From Pseudoscleropodium purum (lineage: Eukaryota > Streptophyta > Bryopsida > Hypnales > Brachytheciaceae), in NCBI GenBank assembly GCA_963969395.1, contig OZ017795.1, positions 41,707,063 to 41,771,062 of the forward strand: a stretch of 64,000 bases of DNA, given 5' to 3'. This document shows positions 24,916 to 36,330 of this stretch, in pieces. Made by a program: the position numbers and the translations under genes. Within the stretch, counting starts at the first letter, position 1; each line of letters starts with the position of its first letter. The notes beneath the pieces were generated by a model, which worked only from the letters and a program-made list of their open reading frames with translations, had not been told where the DNA came from and did not search any database.

Positions 24916-25317
24916 AAATTTGTTTTCCGCGACTTTGTCTTGTGGCATAGGATATTACTACTTCTAGTAGAAATACAAATGTTAGCATAATTGAATGCCA
25001 ACCATTTTGATATATTCTTATAATTATATAAACATATTTTAATATGAAGTACAATTTTTTCAAAAGTAAGAAGTAATGTGCATGACTCAATGTGGAATTG
25101 TAGATGGCTTAGTTGTATGCATTGAATGTCTAATTTGAACCTTTTTGTGCAAACATGGTATAATTTGTATTACAAGTGCTTTTTGTTACCAATGAATTAA
25201 ATCTATTACTAGTGAATGTTAGCTTCTTAGTTAGATGCAAAATAAAAGCTTGGTGATTGAGACAAATTGGTAGTGTTTGTTATTTGAGGTGTGCCTTCCT
25301 TTTTCACACACCACATT
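24916..25317. other. AT-rich downstream spacer
   Basis: No gene is visible after the kinase-like remnant. Confidence 0.4.
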
Positions 25318-25565
25318 TCCAAATTCCATATTTTTTTGGTGTATTAGATCATATGACTTTAAGACACAAACCATTTCCATATTCCATATTTTTTTTGGTG
25401 TGTTAGATCATATGTCTCTAACATACAAACCATTTCCATATTCCATATTTTTTTTGTGTGTTACATCCTATGACTCTAAGACACAAACCATTTCCGTATT
25501 TCATATTTTTTTTTGGTATGTTAGATCATATGAATTAACACACAAGCCATTTCCATATTCATATT
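25318..25565 (+). repeat. Tandem repeat, four units of about 59 bp
   Basis: Four successive units share CCATATTTTTTTTGGTGTG, TTAGATCATATG and ACACAAACCATTTCC, with the AGATCATATG anchor recurring about every 59-60 bp. A reading frame crosses it but only repeats the unit. Confidence 0.85.
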
Positions 25566-26486
25566 TAATTTTGGACCATGTTCATTATTTAAACAATAAA
25601 AAGAAAGGTATGGATGTTGAGTTCACCACTCTCCTTGATGAGCATTGGAAATTACATATCATGCAATAGTTTTTTTTAACTTGTTAAAGACCAAGAGGAC
25701 CCAATGTGTGTTCTTAAATTTTCAATGGTAAATTTACGATAGGGTGAAAGAAATATAAATATTTTATAAACTAGGGACTTCTTAAATTAGAAGTTTGTAA
25801 ATTTCTTGCATTTTTCAATATTCAAGTTTAAATGTTGGAAGTACTTAAATTTAAATTATGAATTGCAATGTTTTAGAAAAAAAAATCTACAATTTGTTTA
25901 CAATGAAAGGAATTATAGGGATTTCTAAAAATGCATTTTTTTGGAAATTGGTAGAGTGATTTTGCACAAACAAATTGATGCTAAATCTTCCCAAAATTTT
26001 AACCAAATTTTTTAGGAATTCCCAAAATGTAAGAATCAATGTAATTTGATTAAGATAATAAAATAATTAGAATGATTCCAACAATTTAGAAGGTATTTTA
26101 AACAATATGCTAATTTTATTAATTGTTAAATTTCCTAAATGATGAGTATATAAATTTAAAAGATTTTGGCAAACTCCATTTATCTCAATTTGAACTTCCT
26201 ACCCATTTGTTGGAAGAGGTATATCAATTTTTCACTTTTTTTCCATTTAAAAAAATGAAGAAGTATTAAACATGACTTATATTACAATATAATTTTCTTT
26301 AGGATTATAAAAGAATTACTTCTTTTCTTAAAAAAATTCTTCTACAATAGTTGCATTTCTATTCTATAAAATTCATCTTCCAAAATAGTTGTCGCCTATA
26401 AATTCAAAGGTGAATATTAGACAAATAATTTTTCAAATACTAGACAAAGTAGTCTTTAGCATGTGAAGTCCAAACACAGTCGACTC
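25566..26486. other. AT-rich spacer
   Basis: No gene or ordered repeat is visible. Confidence 0.4.
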
Positions 26487-26630
26487 ATGACCCACATTTG
26501 CCCTAGATATTTGTTCCCCTCGACCCACGGTCGCCCTAAATGTATGTTCCCCTTGATCCACGGTTGCCCCAGACCCGCACTTGCCCTATCTTGTTGACTT
26601 GTGTTTGCCTTAGGGCAACCTCGGCTACTA
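26487..26630 (-). repeat. GC-rich degenerate repeat array 6 (inverted)
   Basis: The same core in reverse orientation: CGACCCACGGTCGCCC, GATCCACGGTTGCCCC, GACCCGCACTTGCCC. It lies about 330 bp upstream of the plus-strand remnant at 26960. Confidence 0.7.
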
Positions 26631-26959
26631 ATGCCAGTTGCCACTTCTTCCTCTGTACATTGTCTATCATCCACCTAGTGGCTGATTGCATACACGTGAG
26701 TTGGGCTTGAGTTGTGAAGGAGATATTCTATCCTTTTGCACCTCATATTTCTCTATGCTCTTACTCAAACCTTAAATTACCAACACATTTTCAAACTTGA
26801 TTGCCATTGTAAATGTGTAAGATTGAATTTTTGTAAATGTGAAGTACAATAGATCTATAGTTTGACTTGCATAGAATAAGGGCTTGGGCATTTCACATTT
26901 GACATAGTATATTAGTATCAATAGTCTTATTTTCAGCACCCAAGCATTAGGTCGCTTAC

Positions 26960-28590
26960 CATGGAGAATGAGCCACCACCATTGCTCCTTTGTAGCCCTA
27001 AATCCCTTACTTCAAAGGAGAAAAAGGAGATTCACGACAAGGATTGATAACGAGCCAAGAAGAAGTACAAAAAGCGTATTGTGATCTTGATCCATTCCAA
27101 GATCAAGGCTTTTAAGGGTTGAGAACCAAACCTGAACCGTGGAGTTATTTAACGGTTAAAAAATATGTGGATTGGTGCTACATCTCCAAGTTATTTCCAT
27201 TGTATCGTCATTGTAAATACAGGAATTCGAAGAAGGTAAATCTTGCATACTACAAGAACATAGCTTTCATGCATAGATGCTATGACGTATGGTTTACTTT
27301 ATATTTGGATGTATTGCAACAATGATTTCTACTTTTTTCTAGTCCAAATGGTATATAATGAAGCAATATTGAAGAAGGAGGTGGATTGGACAACGTTGAA
27401 GGAGCTTTCTATTGGTATCCATCCGAAAAAAGCCAAATTAGTAGGGATAGAATTATCCTAGGATTGGAAGAAGATGCTTCGACCCATGAAGCCTGGAAAG
27501 TCAATTGTTCCCCATGAAAAGGTAATGTGGTCAACTACTTCTAGCAATAATGAGCATACTCATGATTATGACAGATATTCTTTCCATAACGACAATAAAA
27601 ATGTTTCCATAAAAGAGCAAGGGAAGGCTTTAAAAGGGGGAATTGATCAGGAAGGGAAATGTGTTGAGGACCCTATCACAATCAAAGAGGAAGATTAAAA
27701 TGGTGGTGAAAGTAATTCAGAGGACAATGAACAAATCTTACTTGCAAAGGTACAAAGCCCAAGGTTGACTTTGCATGCCAAAAATGAACAATTGAAGAGT
27801 TTGAAGGCGAGTGAGGCCAATAGTAGCTTTGTAGATTATTTGAAGCTAAAATTGAAGTCTATAAAAAAAGCTACTGAAGATAATGATAAAGACTTTGATG
27901 CCTGGACCAATCATGATTTGTACTTGAAAAAATGTAGAAGCGGAAAGGTCTATGTAACAAATGACTATATGGTATGGGAATCAAAACTTGAAACCCTTCA
28001 ATGTAGGCGTTGGGTGGTAGAGTAGAGAAGGTGAGCCCTCAATCTTGAAATAAAAGAAAAAGAAAAAGAATATCATGATGCTACCAAAGAATATGCTTCA
28101 CAAACAAACCTTTTGGATATAGTCCCTACGTATGGAGAGAAGGATGAAGAATTACAAACGCTTCAAGAGCTAGTGAAGTTCCATGAAAAAAACTATACAA
28201 TAATGGAAGATGAGGAGTATAAATTGTAGGGTTGACGAATCTCTACGTCCACCGGAAAAAGGCGTTCGTAACCCGGACGTCCGTCCGCACGGACGCTAGC
28301 GGACGCAGCGTCCTTCCCGCCGTCGGAAGGCGGACAGGCGGGGCGGACAGGGCGAGACGGGGCGGACGGGGCGGATGTCAACGGACGCTGCGGTCACAAC
28401 GTCCGCGTCCGGATGTCCCGGACGTCCGACCGTCCTGTCAACCCTGATAAATTGGGTGTTGAATGTGGGTACTATAGAACGTGGAGTAGGTGGTTTAGGG
28501 ATACCTTTGGAAAAGAAGAAGCAGAGATAGCGAAAATGGGGCCTAAGCCTATTATGAGTGACTTCCTCGTTAGATGAAGAAGTCACAACT
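26960..28590 (+). pseudogene. Decayed gene of unknown family, YVxWCxIxKLFP type (copy 2)
   Basis: Starts at an ATG at 26960 (MENEPPPLLLCSPKS). It continues in pieces: a Lys-rich part, YVDWCYISKLFPLYRH at about 27164-27211, then Lys/Glu/Asp-rich, probably coiled-coil segments (27474-28220), and a last part with CGYYRTWSRWFRDTF after 28454. Stops and frameshifts are scattered. A GC-rich hAT element (28227-28446) is inserted into the frame. It is homologous to the minus-strand remnant at 19606-21058 through the YVxWCxIxKLFPxxRH tract. It is convergent with the RING-H2 remnant at 29586-31790, and the two together are bracketed by arrays 6 and 7. Function unknown. Confidence 0.55.
28227..28446. 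mobile_element. GC-rich non-autonomous hAT element 2 (220 bp)
   Basis: The ends TAGGGTTGAC and GTCAACCCTG are flanked by a perfect 8-bp duplication, ATAAATTG (28219-28226 and 28447-28454). The interior is GC-rich with GGACG/CGTCC strings shared with elements 1 and 3. It interrupts the decayed gene at 26960-28590. Confidence 0.9.
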
Positions 28591-28599
28591 TAGAAGGAT

Positions 28600-29580
28600 T
28601 ACAATTGTAAAAAACATTGAAGAAAAACAATTTTCTTTGATGTCATGTATGTCAAGTAAATAAAGAAATACAATATTTCAATGGCATTCTACAATGCACA
28701 TGGTTCAAGCTTCTAATAGTCTTGACTCATCAATTTGTATAGAAGAAATAGTGGTATTGGCCTATTGGTTAATTTGAAGAAAAAATTGGATATTTTCTTG
28801 TCCTCTTCTCCTTTGACATGGAATTATGTGCTCATATTTATTTGCATTTTTTGGAATTAGTAATTTCAATTTCAAGGAAAGGTATAAGAGGTTGGTGACT
28901 AGGTGTAGACATTTTGTATTTTTGATCATTCACAAAACTATATTTTCAATTCTAGAAATCTTTTGATTGGATGAATGGATGTATGTCCTAAGCCATTTTA
29001 TGAACATCTATGAATAATTGAAATGGGCCATAGCCCATGGAGCATGGAAAAGCAATTTTTTGCACTTCAAAGAATCAAAGTCTATTATATTGAAATATTG
29101 GTAAACTCATGAATGGAAAAAAATATATTGTAATTTTGTTGTGGTGAAATTCCATATTATAAATTTATAATAAAGACAAAGTGTTGTTACTCTGTTTTTT
29201 TCTAAATGTAAATGAGACTTTATGGTCAAATAGAATTTAAAGACTTTTGAGCAACAATTAATACAATCCATTTGAAAAGAGTAACAATAAGTCATTTTGA
29301 ATATAAATGACCAAGTGTTTGAAATAGAAAATAACATAGAAAATATTCAAAATCAAAGCAATATAAAATTGCAATACACAAATATAGTACAATGTAGTAG
29401 AAGAGGAATCCTCAAATAACCCTAAACCACGGAGTAGTACAAGCATATTTGTGTATTTTCATACCATATAGGCATATGACCATATACTAGTGGCTTTACA
29501 TAACATAGATTTTTACAATAATGCATATCCATATGTAGATCTAACCAACAATAGAAGGTGCTTATTATATAAGATTTGGT
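28600..29580. other. AT-rich spacer between convergent gene remnants
   Basis: No gene is visible. It holds the 3' sides of the remnants on both sides. Confidence 0.4.
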
Positions 29581-29585
29581 TTATT

Positions 29586-31790
29586 CTAAGAACCACTTCC
29601 TTGACCATGTTGTGGACCATTTGATGAACCCCCAAGCTCAAGCCGATGCTCTCCACAAGTTCGTGAAGTAGGTCTGTCCGCATTCAAAATGGAATCCAAG
29701 ATGTTGGAGTCTTTCAGAGCTTGGAGGGTCCTCCTTATTTGCAGGGAGTGTTCTTCAAGTAGATGGTCGAGCATTTGACTTTGGTAATAAGGCCCGTATA
29801 TAGAGTCGAGGTATTGCATAGAATTCAAATCTTCTAGGGATGCATTTCCATGGTTGGCCATTCTTTGTCCTTCTAAATTCCAATAGTGACCTTGCGGATG
29901 AGGACCCCACTTGAAGGTTTTTGAGTTGATATCAAAATATCCACCAAGGCATTGGTAGAAAAATGCCCTCTTGCCTTCATATTGTAAGTTGCTTTCGATG
30001 AGCCTTGGTACAGCTCTAGTGATTTTGGCTAGGTCAATTTCCGAATTCAATTGCGAGCTAGCAAGTCCCTTTTCCAAATCATGTTCTACTTGTCGCCAAC
30101 TCCAAAGCAAGTCTTTACCCTAAAATTTCATCTCTACCATTGTGTTACCATTGTGTTCCCAAGAAGGTGGCATATAAGTCATCAAATTGAACATGCCATA
30201 CAAACAATCATAGGATGGTGTTGAACAAATCACACAACACCGTCTAATCAGACATTGCGTGATGACTAATGAGACATTGAAGATGGTACACATGTGCGCA
30301 AGATCCAAGTGTCGATCCTCCTTTGGGCCCAAATTGCTCTAGACAAATAGGACATTTAGTATGGTCTAAGATAAAAGGTGTAGGCTTTGGCCACAATAAC
30401 CTTTGTTGCTTCACTTCAAAGTAGCTGGACTTCTGGTTTTCATGGTCCCAACCATTGCGTGTCCAATCTATAATATTATTTTCAGTGAATATGGGCATAT
30501 CATCAGGATACATATCTTCTAACAAAGCCCACGAGGTGAGTCTATTCTCTCATTTTGGAGCATTTGTAATGAAGTTTTTGGAAACTTTCTCCAACTCCAA
30601 TGCAACTTGTTGTGATCTATCTACGGAAAGAATGCAGGCAATCTTCCAATGGTAGTATGTAGCTGCCAACTCTGCCAACTACCCTTGAAGTGTCAAGTTT
30701 TCTACTTGAAATTCCAATGCCTTTTCTGAGGCTACGAAGATTGAAACCGCCGAGAACAAAAGGGAATGTTGGATCTCCTTGAGGTCATCCATGGAATTGG
30801 TTGTATCTACCATAATAGCAATAGGACTTGCATTTGGAAAATTTGTTGGATACTTCGTAAGTTTGGCAGAAAGAGAATGGTGATGGACATCGTTTTTAAG
30901 GTCTCCTACCCGCTTGTCTAATTGCTTTGGATCATAGTCAATCAAACTAACGTCCATATCAAACAAAATAAAACCATTGTGCTTTTTTTCTCGGAGGCTT
31001 TTTAGTTCCATACATTGTTGAGAAATGATAGTTTTCTATTGTTTGCATTCATCTCACAATTTCTTCACATTATATTGTAGTGAGGCAATCATGGTGTCTT
31101 TGGTCTTTAGCAAAACCAAAGCTTGTGCCGAAGTCATAGTGTTCACCCTTGTAGCCACTTGAGGTTGAGGATCCGAAGTGCCACCAACTACTTCCATAGT
31201 TGTGTCATCATCCGGGCCGAAGTCAAAGATTGTGTTGGCATCTTGTTGTGGCAAAATTTTGTTTGTAACAATTGTTGATGCTAATCTAGATCCAACTTGC
31301 ATGGTTGATCACCGCACTTTCAAAGTTGCCTGGTTCTATGTCCTCGCGATGGTCCAGCTCCAATGCTCCATCATCCATCACAATCCAAACTTTGGAAGAG
31401 ATAACAACCTCTGCAATAACTTGTGCGATCCTTGTAATTCACGTACCATCAAAATCATTATCTTCTTTAGATTCCTCAGTTTCTACTTCTATAGGTTGGA
31501 CAATTTTATAGGCACTTCGAATATGTCCTAGCCCTCCTTCTGGGAAAGTCAAAACACCTCTTGGTATGAAAGCACTTTCTGGCTGTCGTATGTACGTGCT
31601 TTCATTGGTTATTGTCCAATCAACCTCCTTGTTTAGCACCACCTCAACATATTCGCCTCTTACAAGGAAAAGAAGCACCTCATTTCTTTCAATGAAAGGG
31701 ATCTTATAGAGGACTTACTACAATTCAAAGCACCTTTGCGTGAAATCCTCCTTTTTATAGTACTTCAGATTGGCCTTGTTGATGTGACAA
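29586..31790 (-). pseudogene. Decayed RING-H2 protein gene
   Basis: Read from right to left, pieces in two or three frames make up about 700 codons. The N-terminal part (31439-31678) contains FIPRGVLTFPEGG. The middle is helix-rich. A RING-H2 finger lies at about 30200-30365: CPICLEQF, then SCAHVYHLQCL, and, after a frameshift, CCVIC as the last cysteine pair. The C-terminal part (29586-30110) includes KRAFFYQCLGGYFDI and a Gly/Ser-rich end. Premature TGA and TAG codons occur in frame near 31439, 31054, 31035 and 30676. RING-H2 proteins are normally ubiquitin ligases; the substrate is unknown. Array 7 lies directly upstream, which groups it with the other gene remnants here. Confidence 0.6.
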
Positions 31791-31839
31791 TTATAATGAT
31801 GTCGCCATGCTGAAAAGGATTTTGGAGTCAACTATGGCT

Positions 31840-31990
31840 TTGGAGGTGCATACAGGTCCTAAAAAGACAACTATGGGTCCAATTAGGGCAACTCTGGGTC
31901 TAGGAGGGGCGACCGCGGTTTATGTGGATGCATGCAGGTCCAATTGGGGTAATCACATGTCCAAAAGGGGTGACCACGGGTTTTCAAGGG
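31840..31990 (+). repeat. GC-rich degenerate repeat array 7
   Basis: Units such as AGGGCAACTCTGGGTCTA, GGGGCGACCGCGGTTTA and GGGGTGACCACGGGTTTT. It lies immediately upstream of the minus-strand RING-H2 remnant. Confidence 0.7.
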
Positions 31991-32560
31991 TAACTTCTCA
32001 CATCCACAATCTCCCCAACCCTGTAGTTGTCTATTACTCACTACCACCCCTCCAAGTCATACCCGCACGTGCTCTCAAAATATGCCACATGGACGCCACA
32101 TGGTTGCCAAATAGGCTAAAGGAAATAAAGGTAATTTTTAAAAAATCAAAGGATAAAATTGACTTTACTAGACGGACAAGGGGGGGTCTATTGAACGTCT
32201 TGGATGTCGTGTTTGTTATGTTGTCCATTTGTCAGAGAAGACAACCTTGCTTTTGGTGTGTTTTCATGTATTTTGGCATGTATGATGTTTTTGAAATTCT
32301 TTTTGGATTATTGGCATTTTTGGTGAGATTGAATTGGAGAGATTCTTGCAAGGAGAATGTAGAAATTAGATGAAGAAATGATGTAGGGTAAATTATCAAT
32401 TAAATTTACCTTTTATAAAAAAAAATGGGTGAAAATGATAGGATTCTTTTACGTAAGATGAAGGTTGATTGGTAGACCAATGCTTTTTTAAGTCGACTTT
32501 CTAATAAGCCAAATTCCAAAAAGTCTAATTCTACCTCATTTGAAGCAAGGACAAGGTGGT
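31991..32560. other. Spacer right of array 7
   Basis: A plus-strand open frame (31807-32373) passes through array 7 and this spacer but shows no protein family features, so I do not call a gene. Confidence 0.4.
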
Positions 32561-32786
32561 CAGGGTTGACAGGACGGTCGGACGTCTGGACGCGGACGTT
32601 GTGTCCACAGCATCCGCTGACATTCGCGGACGCCGTCTGCCCCGCCCCATCCGCCCCGTCCGCCCCCGTCCGCCCGTGTCCGCCTGTCCGCTTTCCGACG
32701 ACGGGAGGGACGTTGCGTCCGCTGGCATCTGGACATCTGGGTTACGGACGCCTTTTTCGGGCGAACGTAGAGATTCGTCAACCCTG
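32561..32786. mobile_element. GC-rich non-autonomous hAT element 3 (226 bp)
   Basis: The ends CAGGGTTGAC and GTCAACCCTG are flanked by a perfect 8-bp duplication, AAGGTGGT (32553-32560 and 32787-32794). The interior shares GGACG/CGTCC-rich strings and the ATTCGTCAACCCTG end with elements 1 and 2. It has the most canonical ends of the three. Confidence 0.92.
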
Positions 32787-32794
32787 AAGGTGGT

Positions 32795-35700
32795 AGTCAT
32801 CATTTTCATGGTGCAAAGTCTAATGCCCTTGGGAAAAGTAATGACTTGAGTTTTTTTTATTAAATTTTACATTTGTATTTAAATAATTGCAATATTCATT
32901 GCACCTCTAACATTGAAAATTGTGAGTTTCATTGAATGGGTTTGTTTAAAGTGCGCAATTATATATGAGCTTTGTAATTCATTGTTTGTATTTGGGGTTT
33001 ATAATTGTGTGATGAATAGTGTGTTGTGATTCATTTTTAAGACTAAAATTTGCCCCATTAGATGCCCTAATTGTGATTTCCATGGAGGTTCTCATAGAGG
33101 ATGTTGCTTTAGTCCCTTTCAAGAAAATATTGAGTGATAGTGGGGTGTTAGGGTATCTTTTGGAGATGAGTAGGTTAGAGTATTGTCTAAGTTTGAGTTA
33201 GGGTCATTTGGACCAAATTTGAGTGCAAATGAGGTATTAGTCCTTGCTTGGAGGCGTAACTCTATTCTATGAGTTTTTTTTGCCATCTTGGTGAAAATAC
33301 CTCATAGAATCATAAAAGAATTTGGTCACTCATAGGCCTTCTATTGTAACTAATTTAAAAAAATATTATTGCCATTTTAGATGAAGAAAATAGATGTTAT
33401 AAACAAATACACTTTCTTTTGATTTGGGCATTTGAGGACATTATAGCAATTTGGCGCTTAGGGCAATAATTTCAAAAATTCATATTTTGTTAATAATTTT
33501 TTTTCCACTTTTTATTTCTTTTCACTATTAATACTATTCCTTCAATTGTAAAAAAAATGATACTTCTTAAATTCTCTAAAAGATTGCATCTTGAAATTGT
33601 AGCTACATTAAGTTTTTTAGAATGTTTTAATGCACATTGAAATTTTTTTGATATAATTGACTCATTTCTATGGATGAAAAAAAATTTAAAACAACATCTT
33701 TGTTGTGTTGCTTCAGTAAACTTTTTGTTTTTCTTTATTACATTGAACCCTTCAAAGTTCAAACCATACCCCTAAGAATGATTGTAGATGGATTCTTGAG
33801 CTTTATTATATTTGTGATGAAATTTCATCTTACATTCTGAATAAAACAATCATGTTCCATTTAATAACTAAATAGGATACAAATATGCTGTAGGCAACTA
33901 ATAAATTTTTCAAAAATAATTCTAAAAGGTAGTGCTGATTTAAAAAAAATTATGGTTACAATTGTCAAAATCAAGTGAAATTCAAGTCACACAATGCCCA
34001 AAAATTTAAATTGTTTAAATTTAATGAGGCATCACAAGGCACCATCTAGTATTAAGATTTTTGTAAGGTGATATGAGACCTTGACTTCATAAATATGTTA
34101 TAAGAAGAAAAGGCGGAGATGCCCTTTTTTTATGAAGTCATTGTTCTTCATCAATCCTCAAAGGCCATGGTTATTTTGTGAGTTTGCAAGTGTTAGTTTG
34201 TGAGCTTATAATGTTTTTAGAAAAATCAAACTATGACCTTGGATAGTTGGACCTATGATTGTAGATCTTAGAAATTAAAGAATTAGAGTTGAAATATTGA
34301 ACTAATCTTTTTATTTTGTCAATAAATAGAAAATATAGAAAATTACATAGTATGCTCTATAATGTAATACAGAGAAGAAATTTGAAGCTATAATAAGAAA
34401 ATCACAATACAAACTGAAAGCTTAGGAAAAAAAAATAATGGCTATACTACCTTCATTGTACAAGTACATGAAGTAGGGTGCAACATATGGAAAATTAGAT
34501 TGAACAAGAGTGATGTGACAAGAAATTGAATCACATAGAAGATGAAGAAATAGATTGAAAATGGCCACTATTATCAATAGGTGATAGCTCATCAACTATT
34601 TCTATAGTTGTCACATCTAAAAACTGCAAAACCCTAGAATCTCAAATAACAATTTTTTTTCCATGTAGGAATATTTCATTCAAATGCAAATTCAACAACT
34701 AATGCATTAGCATACTAGAACAACATGTATGCTTCTCTAGCTTTGAAAAATCCAAGTAAAGAATAAAAAGGCCAATGTATTGCCTCAGTGGATATCATGT
34801 TGTAGAAACAAATGCAATGTTAAAGATGTTTTAAAATAGGTTAAGACTTGAAACTAAAGAGAATATGCAAGTTTAACATTGACTTACTTATTGAATTGAC
34901 ATTCCTTTACAATGTGCAGAATTATGACATTCTTTGCAACTAGGTCATCTAAAAGCAATGTTATAAGTACAAATGATATAGGAACAACATCAAGTACACA
35001 AATCATAGGGTAAGTAGCAAAATGGCAATACATCAAAGATCTAATGGTAGAAATAACACCTTCCAACTGACCCTCTTTTGTTGTATCCTCCTTGTATAGC
35101 TATACTATTGCATTAGATGTAGCAACAATCTTGTATTGCAATATCGAATGAAAACAAAGAAGAAAGACAAGGCACTAGAGCAAATTTCTAAATTACAAAA
35201 ATGAAATGTTATATAAGATTAAGGTGAATCATATATACTAAATGAAGGCCATGAAGACCTCTATTGACATAGTGTACCAAATTCTTCCTCAAGTTTTCTT
35301 GAAATTGTTACATCTTACGGAGGGAGGGAGATATTTTGAGAACTTATCCAAAGGCAGAACTCTATATTTGCAAACTTTATACAAGGTGTGAATCAAGTTA
35401 GTCTTAATAAATTTTTAGTATGTCTAGTGACAAGAGCAAATCATTGTGGACAAATTCATAGAATTCTAAAGACAAATAGTAAACCAAAGATAATGAATAA
35501 AACAAACTATACATTTGTACTTCTTGATGTTATGCATAATATGCATAATATGCCAACATGCCTCTTTGTCTCCAAGATAATGGAATCCATAAATATATGC
35601 CAATCGAATAGAATGTCATAGATAAGTACAAAGACAATATATGACAATGCTTTTTCCTATCCTAGTTTGGGATTTGTCCATCATTAGAGGCTCTAAATCT

Positions 35701-35969
35701 CAAACAAATTTTGTAGAGCTAAAATTTAACTTTATTTCCAACTTTTTGCTAGTTGATTAAGTTTGGAGAAAAATTATTTTACTACACTTAATAAGGTCTA
35801 AAGTACAATTGTAAAAACATTTAGTGCATTGGACTTGATTATGATCTATTAAATTCTTTTGTGTCATAATTTACATATCCTACATACGTTTGTTGTACTT
35901 CCTAATTTTTCACTTCCATAATGAATTTGCCTTCTCCCTTCAAAATTAACTTTTGAGTTTAGAAGCACC
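32795..35969. other. Gene-poor AT-rich region
   Basis: About 3 kb in which I see no gene, RNA or ordered repeat. Open frames are short and low in complexity. Confidence 0.4.
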
Positions 35970-36170
35970 TACGGCCTTAGCTTAGTGGTTATGGCCTTAG
36001 CACACTAGTGAGGTGGTCATGAATTCAAACTTGGGTGTTTCTAAGGTGCTTACCATTATAGTCCATCCAACTATGGTGGTAGGTGTAATAACTATCTTAT
36101 TGTCATATAAGGACTTAAAAATTTCTTGCAAGAAGGAGTATGTCCATTCTTTATTGTAAGATCTGCTTGT
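35970..36170 (+). mobile_element. Probable tRNA-derived SINE
   Basis: TAGCTTAGTGG (35978-35988) is a perfect RNA polymerase III A box, and GAATTCAAACTTGG (36021-36034) is a near-consensus B box, 40 bp later as in a tRNA gene. The sequence between does not fold into a real tRNA and about 130 bp of non-tRNA sequence follow, as in a SINE. The right end and a target duplication could not be fixed. Confidence 0.5.
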
Positions 36171-36330
36171 GAACCAAGACATCAAGGATGGAATTCACCA
36201 ACCAAATCCATGAGGCATGAATAGTTGAGCCATTCCCAACAATCTTTGTATTTACAATTGTCTTTCACACTGAAATTACCTTTCTTCTTTGACACTTGTA
36301 AAGATGAGAAAGATAATAATGAGCAAAATG

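Noticed and set aside
31807..32373. A 188-codon plus-strand open frame
   Set aside because: It runs through GC-rich repeat array 7 and an AT-rich spacer, has no recognisable domain, and its composition follows the repeat.
35970..36045. Functional tRNA gene
   Set aside because: A and B boxes are present but the acceptor and anticodon stems do not pair; a SINE head fits better.
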